Source of the DNA: DATKCA01 sp035544675
Lineage (GTDB): Bacteria; Acidobacteriota; Thermoanaerobaculia; Gp7-AA8
Assembly (NCBI GenBank): GCA_035544675.1
Contig: DATKCA010000067.1
Span: 1 to 12,677 of the forward strand
Direction of reading: 5' to 3'
Length of the DNA: 12,677 nucleotides
Shown here: one piece after another, positions 6,682 to 12,677 of the stretch
Position numbering within the stretch: the first letter of the stretch is position 1
Layout: the number at the start of each line of letters is the position of its first letter
The notes under the pieces: generated by a model
Databases searched by the model: none
What the model was told of the DNA's origin: nothing
The model's input: only the letters and a program-made list of their open reading frames with translations
Position numbers and translations under genes: made by a program

Positions 6682-7417
6682 GCTGGGTCGTCTCTTCCGT
6701 GCATGGATGGGATTCTTCATCTCCATGGGTGAGGATCCCGAAGTGATGCTCCAGGACGCCATCGAGGAGATGCGCATCACCATGCCCAAGCTCAACTCGG
6801 TGCTCGTCGCCACCCGGGCCACGGTGATCCGGCTGGAGGAGGAACGCGACCAGCTCCGGCGGCAGGACAAAAATCTGACGGCATCCATCCAGGCGGCGCT
6901 CCGCGATGGATCGGCGGAAGCCCGCAGAGTGGCCGAGGACGACGCCATTCAGCTGCAGCAGATCCGCATCGATCTCGCCAGCACCGAGGAGCAGTGGGCG
7001 TCGGCACAGCGGGCGCACGAGAGCGCCCAGATGTCGGTGGACATGCTCAAGGGAAAGCTGAAGGAGAAGATCGAAACCTGCCAGCGCGCTCTCAAGGAGC
7101 GGCAGAAGGCCGTGGTCATGAAGACCGCCGTCGACGCCATCGTCGAACTGCAGGCGTACGGCGTGGCGTCCACCACCGACAAGTTCCTCGAGCAGATCAA
7201 GCAGGAAGTGGCCGAATCGAAGGCCGCCGTCGAAGTGGCCACCGGCTCGATCGATACGAAGTCCATCGAGCGCGAGCGGATGTCCCGCAAGGTCAAGGCC
7301 GCCGGCATCCTCCAGCAGTTCGAGGTGGAGATGGGCATGGTCCGCCCCACGGTGGTTCCCGAATCGACGACTACCCCGAGTGTGGGAGAGCGCGCCGGGG
7401 TGAAGCAGGGCTCGTAG
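6671..7417 (+). CDS. pspA: PspA/IM30 (Vipp1) family protein, bacterial ESCRT-III-like
   Basis: 248 residues, slightly longer than E. coli PspA (222). The N-terminal amphipathic helix MFARLGRLFRAWMGFF is followed by GEDPEVMLQDAIEEMR, the family's typical opening, then long helices rich in Glu, Lys, Gln and Arg with heptad character to about residue 225, and a short Ser/Thr-rich tail. PspA/IM30 proteins bind stressed or bare inner membrane and polymerise into rods and rings; structural work places them in the ESCRT-III superfamily. The start is well supported: AAGGAGG stands seven bases before ATG 6671, inside the end of the preceding gene. The next gene begins nine bases after the stop. Unlike the enterobacterial operon, no pspB, pspC or sigma54 activator pspF is present; the AAA+ protein two genes on is of a different class. 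Confidence 0.9.
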   Translation: MFARLGRLFRAWMGFFISMGEDPEVMLQDAIEEMRITMPKLNSVLVATRATVIRLEEERDQLRRQDKNLTASIQAALRDGSAEARRVAEDDAIQLQQIRIDLASTEEQWASAQRAHESAQMSVDMLKGKLKEKIETCQRALKERQKAVVMKTAVDAIVELQAYGVASTTDKFLEQIKQEVAESKAAVEVATGSIDTKSIERERMSRKVKAAGILQQFEVEMGMVRPTVVPESTTTPSVGERAGVKQGS

Positions 7418-7426
7418 CCGACGGCC

Positions 7427-8290
7427 ATGGCGCCTTCCGAAGAAGATGTCTCGGCCGGCTCGATTCTGCGGGAGCTGATCTTCAACCAATACCAGGCCAT
7501 CGTGCTCGGTGGCGTGGCCGTGGTCTCGGCGCTGACGCTCAACCCGCTGCCGATGCTCGTCTGGCTCGGCACCGAACTGGTCCTCCTGCCGGTGCTCGAC
7601 TCCGGTCCGCTGCGGCGTCTCGTGGCCCGGCGCCGCCGTGAAATCTCGAGAACCAAAGCCGCCGAAGGGCGCGCACGGCAGATCGCCTCCTTCGACACCC
7701 AGTATGCCCGGCGCTACGAAGGGATGGAGAAGCTCTGCCGGACGATCGAGGCGAACTACGAGAGCCTCTCGGGCATCTCGCAGGCGTACCTGTCGGAGCA
7801 GCGAGGCAAACTGGACAACATCCTCGACGGCTGCCTGCACCGGATGCTCGCCCTCCAGCGATACGAGAAACTGCCGCTCAACCGCAAGCCCCAGGAGATT
7901 GCAAAGCAGATCGAAGATCTGGAGAAGGAGCTGGCCGGACCGGACCTGATCGACCGGGCCCGGGCGGCGCTTCTGAAGAATCTGGAGCTGAAACGAAAGC
8001 TCCTGGCTTCGTACTCGGAGGTGGGCGGCACGATCAAGGCGCTCTCGACGGAGCTCGATTCCATGGCCTCACTGCTGGAAGTGCTCCATCAGAGCTCGAT
8101 CTCGCTGCGCGATCCGCATGCGATCTCCGAGGAGCTCGACACGATCGTGCGGCAATCGGAAGACTCCGAGCGGGCCGTCCGGGAAATGGAGGCATTGCTG
8201 CGCAGCGACACCGGATCGTGGGGCGGCCGCGTGCCGGATGACGCGGCGCCGGCCTCGACGCGGCCCCGCCAGAGAGTGAGAGGGCGGTGA
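7427..8290 (+). CDS. Two-TM membrane protein with coiled-coil cytoplasmic body, unknown function
   Basis: 287 residues, not recognised. After a short acidic N-terminus, two hydrophobic stretches follow closely (about 23-37, AIVLGGVAVVSAL; and 41-57, LPMLVWLGTELVLLPVL), predicting a membrane hairpin. The basic run RRLVARRRREISR next to it suggests the remainder (65-287) is cytoplasmic. That remainder is helical and charged, with coiled-coil-like segments (ISQAYLSEQRGKLDNIL; KQIEDLEKELAG; KNLELKRKLLASYSEV; SELEELDTIV-type repeats) and a disordered Arg-rich tail. It begins nine bases after pspA with no clear Shine-Dalgarno, suggesting coupling, and ends in GTGA, a four-base overlap with the AAA+ gene. 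A membrane anchor or receptor that brings the PspA polymer and the ATPase together is a reasonable inference. Confidence 0.85.
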   Translation: MAPSEEDVSAGSILRELIFNQYQAIVLGGVAVVSALTLNPLPMLVWLGTELVLLPVLDSGPLRRLVARRRREISRTKAAEGRARQIASFDTQYARRYEGMEKLCRTIEANYESLSGISQAYLSEQRGKLDNILDGCLHRMLALQRYEKLPLNRKPQEIAKQIEDLEKELAGPDLIDRARAALLKNLELKRKLLASYSEVGGTIKALSTELDSMASLLEVLHQSSISLRDPHAISEELDTIVRQSEDSERAVREMEALLRSDTGSWGGRVPDDAAPASTRPRQRVRGR

Positions 8291-10032
8291 GCGGCGCATT
8301 CGATCGTTATCCGGACTGGGCACGAACGCTCGCCCACGGCATCCGGGCGCGTCTCGGCAACACGTTCGTGCTGCACGGCAACACGCACGACCTCGTGTCC
8401 GTGCCGAAGTCGCCGGACGCACCGCGGCAGAGCGGCGACTTCGTGCCTCTGACGAACTTCCTGGCGGACTTCGTCTTCGGCCAGCGTGAAGTGGTCATCG
8501 AATACCAGCGGGCGAATGGTCCCGCGTTCCACACGCGCGCCTCGCACAAACACTTCACCGATGTAGTGTCGGTCGTGGATGCGGTCCACGGCACCGAGCT
8601 GGCGCGATCGCTTCCCCGCGAGCCGTCCGTGTTCTTCCCGCTGCTCGATTCGTTCCTCAAGCAGGTCATCCACCGGGAGGCGCCGCTGGGCGTGGCCATC
8701 ATCTTTCCTTACGTGGAGACCCTCATCCCCGAGTCGGGCGAATCGGGCGCCGAGGACCGCGCGGTGCGCGTGTTCATTCAGAAGTGGGCCACCGATCCGG
8801 CCCTGCTGGCGGCGAACGTCACCTTCGTCCTGATGACCGAGAACCTCGCGGACATCAGCGCCCGGATCGTGCGCTCGCCGCAGACGGTGGAGATCGAAGT
8901 GAAGCGGCCGGACAGTGCCGAGCGGCTTCAGTATCTTCAGGCCATCCGCGACGCCGAGTGGTTCGACAGGAATTCGGAGTTGCCTGCCGAGCGCCTGGCC
9001 CAGCTCACCTCCGGCCTGACGCGCATCCAGTTGCGCCAGATCCTGTCGTCGGTCGACGAGCACGGAACCAGGCTCGATACGACCACGCTCCGGAACCAGA
9101 AGAAGGCGGTGATCGAAGCGGAGTGTTTCGGTCTGCTCGAGTACGTGGAGTCGCGCTTCGCGCTCGACATGGTGTCGGGCCACGAAGGAATCAAGGAGAA
9201 GATGCGCCGCGCCGCCCGCGCCATTCTGGCCGGCCGGCTGCGCGGTGTTCCGATGGGATATCTGATCGCCGGTCCGGTCGGTTCGGCCAAGACGTTCCTC
9301 GTCAACTGCTTCACCGGCGAGATCGGTTTCCCCTGTGTGCAATTCCTGAACTTCCGCTCGCAGTGGCAGGGAGTGACCGAGGGCAACCTCGAAAAGATCC
9401 TCAAGCTGCTGCGGGCCATGTGGCCGGTGGGGGTGATCATCGACGAAGCCGACGCCTTCCTCGGCGATCGCAACCAGCAGGGTGATTCCGGGACGTCCAA
9501 CCGCGTCTTCGCGCAGTTGTCATCGTTCATGGGGAACACCGAGTACCGCGGGAAGATCGTCTGGTTCCTGATCACCTGCCGCCCCGACCTGCTGCCGGTG
9601 GACATCAAGCGTCAGGGCCGCGCGGAAGAACACCTGGCGCTGTTCTATCCCGAAACGGCGGAGGAGCACGACGCGCTCTTCCGGATCATGTTGAAGAAGA
9701 GCGGCATGAAGACCGACGTGCAGTCGATCGCGGAAGTCGCCGACGACGCTTCGGGATTGTCGGGTGCCGACATCGAGGCCATTCTGGCGCGTGCGCTTCT
9801 CGCATCGGATGCGGCGGGCGCCGCGATCGACCACGCAGTGTCGCTCGAAACGCTGCGCCATGCCTTCGCCGATTTCATCCCGGCCACGAGCCCGCTCGAG
9901 CGCGAGCTGCAGATCCTGGTCGCCGTTCAGGAGTGCACCTCACGGGAAGTGCTCCCGGAGAGCTACCGCTCGATGGAGCGGTCCACGGTGCAGGAGCGGA
10001 TCAATGAGCTGCGCAGACTCCTGATCTCCTGA
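8287..10032 (+). CDS. Tandem AAA+ ATPase (Vps4/Ycf46-like arrangement), second module active-looking
   Basis: 581 residues, cytoplasmic. The C-terminal module is a classical AAA+ domain: Walker A GPVGSAKT (329-336), Walker B VGVIIDEADAF (381-391; Asp386, Glu387), a sensor-1-like LITCRPD (428-434), and arginine-finger-like KRQGR (441-445), followed by a helical lid (SGLSGADIEAILARAL, 489-504). The sixth Walker A position is Ala334 where Gly is normal. The N-terminal 200 residues look like a degenerate P-loop module: NTFVLHGNTHDLV (25-37) without a Walker A Lys, VAIIFPYVETL (136-146) in the Walker B place, and VTFVLMTENLADI (178-190) in the sensor-1 place. Such inactive-plus-active pairs occur in Ycf46-like proteins. 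There is no GAFTGA loop, so it is not a PspF-type activator. The start is GTG 8287, overlapping the previous stop. A role in remodelling the PspA polymer, like Vps4 on ESCRT-III, is inference from linkage. Confidence 0.9.
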   Translation: MSGAFDRYPDWARTLAHGIRARLGNTFVLHGNTHDLVSVPKSPDAPRQSGDFVPLTNFLADFVFGQREVVIEYQRANGPAFHTRASHKHFTDVVSVVDAVHGTELARSLPREPSVFFPLLDSFLKQVIHREAPLGVAIIFPYVETLIPESGESGAEDRAVRVFIQKWATDPALLAANVTFVLMTENLADISARIVRSPQTVEIEVKRPDSAERLQYLQAIRDAEWFDRNSELPAERLAQLTSGLTRIQLRQILSSVDEHGTRLDTTTLRNQKKAVIEAECFGLLEYVESRFALDMVSGHEGIKEKMRRAARAILAGRLRGVPMGYLIAGPVGSAKTFLVNCFTGEIGFPCVQFLNFRSQWQGVTEGNLEKILKLLRAMWPVGVIIDEADAFLGDRNQQGDSGTSNRVFAQLSSFMGNTEYRGKIVWFLITCRPDLLPVDIKRQGRAEEHLALFYPETAEEHDALFRIMLKKSGMKTDVQSIAEVADDASGLSGADIEAILARALLASDAAGAAIDHAVSLETLRHAFADFIPATSPLERELQILVAVQECTSREVLPESYRSMERSTVQERINELRRLLIS

Positions 10033-10066
10033 CACGACGATTCAGCGTGGCGACGCGACTGATTCC

Positions 10067-10095
10067 TTGACACGTCCCGATGCTTACGGGACGAT
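10067..10095 (+). promoter_or_regulatory. Candidate promoter with operator-like inverted repeat in its spacer
   Basis: TTGACA (10067-10072) is a perfect -35 hexamer. Seventeen bases later GACGAT (10090-10095) is a weak -10 (three of six). The spacer is nearly filled by an inverted repeat, CGTCCCG (10073-10079) and CGGGACG (10087-10093), separated by seven bases. A dimeric repressor bound there would block the promoter. The same hairpin could instead help end transcription of the upstream operon, but no T-run follows. It lies about 50 bases before the amine oxidase start. Confidence 0.45.
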
Positions 10096-10145
10096 ACGCT
10101 CACTCCCACGAGACGGTTCTCGGATCCAACAATTCGGAGGTCGAT

Positions 10146-11765
10146 GTGTCGCGCACTCCTCTGTTCGATTCACTCCGGCGGGCTCTGCGGCTCGCGGCGA
10201 TCGCCGCGCGCCAGCGCCCGGATGTCCCCCCGATCGATGAACTGATCTCCATGCCGCGCACGCGCCGCCGCTTCATGCGCGACTCGGCACTGGCCACGGC
10301 CGGCCTCGTGGTGGCATGCCAGCGGCGCCCCGCGGAGACTCCCGTCATCGCAATGCCGGAGAGGCCGGGGAACGCCGGCGCCACGCGCATCGCCATCGTC
10401 GGTGGCGGCATGGCCGGGCTCAACACCGCCTGGAAGCTGAAGAAGGCCGGACTCGAGGCGAAGATCTTCGAGGGCGCCGATCGGACGGGGGGGCGCATCT
10501 TCACGGCCAGCAATCTCCTGGGCGACGGTCTGACCACGGAGCTGGGGGGCGAGTTCATCGACAGCACGCACGAGGAGATGCTGGCGCTGATGGATGAGTT
10601 CTCGCTCGAGCGGCTCGACACGCTGGGAGCCGGCGCCGCAGATCTGACGCCCGAGACCTATTTCATCAATGGCCGCCACTACACGCAGGCCGACGCCGCG
10701 CGCGAGTTCGTGCCGCTGGCAAAGCAGATCCTCGAGCACTACGACTCGATGGGCGAGGTGGTCGATTACGAGAACGAAGGCGGCGGTGGCGTGTTCGACC
10801 GGATGTCCATCGCCCAGTACTTCGACAGGATCGGCGCATCGGGATGGCTGCGCGAGCTGCTGGAAGTGGCCTACGTCACCGAGTACGGCCTCGACGCCGG
10901 CGAGCAGTCGGCGCTCAACTTCATTTTCCTGATCGGGACCGGAGACCTGGCCGACGCCGAAACCTGCTCCCTCCTCGGAGAGAGCGACGAGCGATACAAG
11001 GTGCGCGGCGGCAATCAGCGCATCGTCGACGAACTGGCCGAGCGTCTCAAGCCGCAGATCCACCGGCGTCACCGGCTCGAGGCCATCCGGTCCAGAGGCG
11101 ACGGATACACGCTCACCTTCCAGACCAGCGGCGGAACGATCGATGAAGTCGCCGAGGTCGTGGTGCTGGCCATCCCCTTCACGCTGCTGCGCGACGTGAA
11201 GATGGACGTCGAGCTTCCCGATCTGAAGAGGCGCGCCATCCAGGAGCTCGGCTACGGCGCAAACGCCAAGGTGCTCGTCGGCTTCCGCAGCCGCCCGTGG
11301 CAGAAGCTCGGATACAGCGGCGCGACCTACAGCGACGAGATGTTCCAGCTCGCATGGGACAACAGCTTCCTGCAGCCGGGAACGGCCGGCGGACTGACGC
11401 TCTACTCCGGCGGCAAGCTGGCCCTGGCGGCCGGCGAGGGGACGGCGGAAGAAGCGGCGGCCCGGTTGATGCGCGGCATCGAGCGCGCGTACCCGGGAGC
11501 GACGCGCGAGCGCAACGGCAAGGTGTCGCGCTTCCACTGGCCAACCTTTCCGTGGACCCTTGCCTCGTATTCCTGCTACAAGCCGGGTCAGTGGACGACG
11601 ATCGCCGGAGTCGAAGGGCTGCCGGTGGGCAACCTCTTCTTCGCCGGTGAACACTGCAGCTACGACTTCCAGGGCTACATGAACGGCGCGGCGCAGTCGG
11701 GAGCCGACACGGCAAAGGCCGTGATGGCGATGTTGAGCGGCTCAGAGCTGAGGAAGACGGCGTGA
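10146..11765 (+). CDS. Flavin monoamine oxidase family protein, Tat-exported lipoprotein
   Basis: 539 residues. FAD-dependent amine oxidase (monoamine oxidase/L-amino-acid oxidase group), which oxidises an amine to the imine with O2 or another acceptor. Rossmann dinucleotide motif IVGGGMAGL (84-92) with Glu109 and the TGGR motif (115-118). The C-terminal FAD-binding end LFFAGEHCSYDFQGYMNGA and the preceding FHWPTFPW are typical. Residues 39-45, TRRRFMR, fit the Tat consensus (S/T-R-R-x-F-L/M-K/R), followed by a hydrophobic stretch ending in LVVAC (Cys58), so it should be exported folded with FAD and lipid-anchored. I start at GTG 10146 because GGAGG (10136-10140) is five bases before it; an in-frame ATG at 10080 lacks such a site. 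A long, Arg-rich segment before the Tat motif is odd for a signal peptide. It starts 113 bases after the AAA+ gene and 25 before the solute-binding protein. The substrate is unknown. Confidence 0.88.
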   Translation: MSRTPLFDSLRRALRLAAIAARQRPDVPPIDELISMPRTRRRFMRDSALATAGLVVACQRRPAETPVIAMPERPGNAGATRIAIVGGGMAGLNTAWKLKKAGLEAKIFEGADRTGGRIFTASNLLGDGLTTELGGEFIDSTHEEMLALMDEFSLERLDTLGAGAADLTPETYFINGRHYTQADAAREFVPLAKQILEHYDSMGEVVDYENEGGGGVFDRMSIAQYFDRIGASGWLRELLEVAYVTEYGLDAGEQSALNFIFLIGTGDLADAETCSLLGESDERYKVRGGNQRIVDELAERLKPQIHRRHRLEAIRSRGDGYTLTFQTSGGTIDEVAEVVVLAIPFTLLRDVKMDVELPDLKRRAIQELGYGANAKVLVGFRSRPWQKLGYSGATYSDEMFQLAWDNSFLQPGTAGGLTLYSGGKLALAAGEGTAEEAAARLMRGIERAYPGATRERNGKVSRFHWPTFPWTLASYSCYKPGQWTTIAGVEGLPVGNLFFAGEHCSYDFQGYMNGAAQSGADTAKAVMAMLSGSELRKTA

Positions 11766-11790
11766 GGTTTCGCAGCCGGAAGGAGCGACG

Positions 11791-12677
11791 ATGACGACCA
11801 ACGGATCGAGTGGTGGCTTTCGTTTGACGGGTCCCGGAAAGTTCCTGCTGTTCCTCGTCGGGCTCGCGGTGCTGGCCTACGCCGCGTGGATCTATCGCGA
11901 CCGGCTGCCCACCGACCTCTTCTCGAAGAAGGAAGTCTCGACGACGGCGGCCGTTGCTTCCGAGCCGGCGGCCAGGGCCGGGTCCGCGGAGCGGAAGGGG
12001 GTCCTGGGCCACATCCGCCAGACGGGAGTGATGCGCGTGGGGATGGAGCCGGACGCTCCGCCGCTGCACTTCCTCAACGATCGGAAGCAGGAAGACGGTT
12101 TCGATTTCAGACTGGCGGCATCGATCGCCGAGGAGATCGGCGCGCAGCGCGTGCAGGTGGTGGAAGCGGACTATGAAGAGCTGCCGGGCAAGCTGACGGA
12201 CGGCGAGATCGACGTCATCATGGCCGGCTACGTTCCCGATCCCTCCATCGAGGGCGTGGTCTGGTCGAACGGCTATCTCGACTTCGGCCTCTGCATGATC
12301 GTGCACGAAGGAATGGCGTCGACGTTCCGTTCGCCCTCGGACCTGTCCGGCAAGCGTGTGGCCATCTACGACGACCCCGCGGCGGAGCGGTGGGTGAAGG
12401 AGAACATCCCCAACGCGCGGATCAGCAAGTTCTCGGGCGATGACGGATGGTTCGAAGCCGTGGAGAACGACCAGGCGGACGCGCTGATCTACGACTATCC
12501 ATTTGCGGCCGAGGAGATCAAGTCGCATCCGCGGACGATCATCGTGAAGTACAACCTCAATGAGTCGAAGTACGCGGTGGGCATCCCGGAAGGCAACTTC
12601 GACCTGGTCTACGAAGTGAACGCGGCGATCGACAAGTTCCGCTCCTCGCCGCGGTACGCCGATCTGATGCGCGAGTA
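11791..12677 (+). CDS. Membrane-anchored family 3 solute-binding protein, 3' end cut by window edge
   Basis: 295 residues visible, open at the right edge; the ORF starts at ATG 11791 with AAGGAG six bases upstream. One hydrophobic segment (about 17-32, KFLLFLVGLAVLAYAAW) with no Cys lipobox or clear cleavage site, so probably an uncleaved N-terminal anchor. A linker (about 36-80) leads into a SBP_bac_3-like domain: HIRQTGVMRVGMEPDAPPLHF, DGFDFRLAASIAEEIG, EELPGKLTDGEIDVIMAGY, SDLSGKRVAIYD and NDQADALIYDYPFA are the usual order of family 3 (amino-acid/polyamine-type) periplasmic binding motifs. The ligand is unknown. The placement 25 bases after the amine oxidase suggests co-transcription and perhaps an amino acid or amine as shared substrate (inference). 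No permease or ATPase subunit is in the window; the protein could feed a transporter or act as a sensory domain, since the C-terminus is unseen. Confidence 0.9.
   Translation, partial: MTTNGSSGGFRLTGPGKFLLFLVGLAVLAYAAWIYRDRLPTDLFSKKEVSTTAAVASEPAARAGSAERKGVLGHIRQTGVMRVGMEPDAPPLHFLNDRKQEDGFDFRLAASIAEEIGAQRVQVVEADYEELPGKLTDGEIDVIMAGYVPDPSIEGVVWSNGYLDFGLCMIVHEGMASTFRSPSDLSGKRVAIYDDPAAERWVKENIPNARISKFSGDDGWFEAVENDQADALIYDYPFAAEEIKSHPRTIIVKYNLNESKYAVGIPEGNFDLVYEVNAAIDKFRSSPRYADLMRE

Noticed and set aside
6632..7840. Minus-strand open frame of 402 residues, His/Arg/Leu-rich
   Set aside because: Antisense to pspA and its neighbours, which have clear family motifs and Shine-Dalgarno sites; typical GC-rich shadow frame.
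8089..9342. Minus-strand open frame of 417 residues
   Set aside because: Antisense to the AAA+ ATPase; no motif, and composition typical of a codon-complement shadow.
8287..10032. Calling the AAA+ protein a PspF-type sigma54 activator
   Set aside because: No GAFTGA loop and no helix-turn-helix end; the motifs fit classical AAA+ remodelling ATPases.
10170..11654. Minus-strand open frame of 494 residues
   Set aside because: Antisense to the flavin amine oxidase, which has intact FAD-binding motifs over the same bases.

Overview
The window reads as high-GC bacterial DNA with dense genes, short spacers and frequent 4-base stop/start overlaps. The gene mix is a secreted lipoprotein amidohydrolase, a KaiC-like ATPase with a soluble histidine kinase, a PspA/AAA+ operon and a Tat-exported amine oxidase. 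This fits a free-living soil or sediment Gram-negative such as Acidobacteriota or Gemmatimonadota. That placement is a guess from gene style; no marker gene here settles it.

Left half (1-5293, all minus strand). From upstream to downstream the genes are: a small unrecognised helical protein (4856-5293), a two-domain KaiC-like ATPase (3351-4859), a cytoplasmic histidine kinase (2407-3348), a divergent DapB-like reductase (1441-2208) and an amidohydrolase lipoprotein whose last residues run off the left edge (1-1307). The first three are packed tail to head and form a translationally coupled signalling operon. The dapB-like gene has its own -10-like box 6 bases before its ATG. The amidohydrolase follows a pair of hairpins.

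Middle (5294-6018). This 725-base divergent spacer has no convincing gene. It holds a pair of mutually exclusive inverted repeats near 5608-5636, a GC-rich hairpin-forming tandem repeat at 5718-5851 and the probable promoter of the rightward operon just before 6019.

Right half (6019-12677, all plus strand). Four tightly linked genes come first: a coiled-coil protein of unknown family, a PspA/IM30 (bacterial ESCRT-III-like) protein, a two-TM membrane protein with a coiled-coil body, and a tandem AAA+ ATPase with an inactive-looking first module and an active-looking second one. A PspA-family polymer former beside a classical AAA+ ATPase and a membrane anchor resembles the ESCRT-III/Vps4 arrangement and is the best candidate here for an under-described system. 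A flavin amine oxidase (Tat lipoprotein) follows after 113 bases, with its own promoter-like sequence. Then comes a membrane-anchored family 3 solute-binding protein, open at the right edge. All six right-hand products could act at or near the cell envelope; that they form one functional unit is inference.
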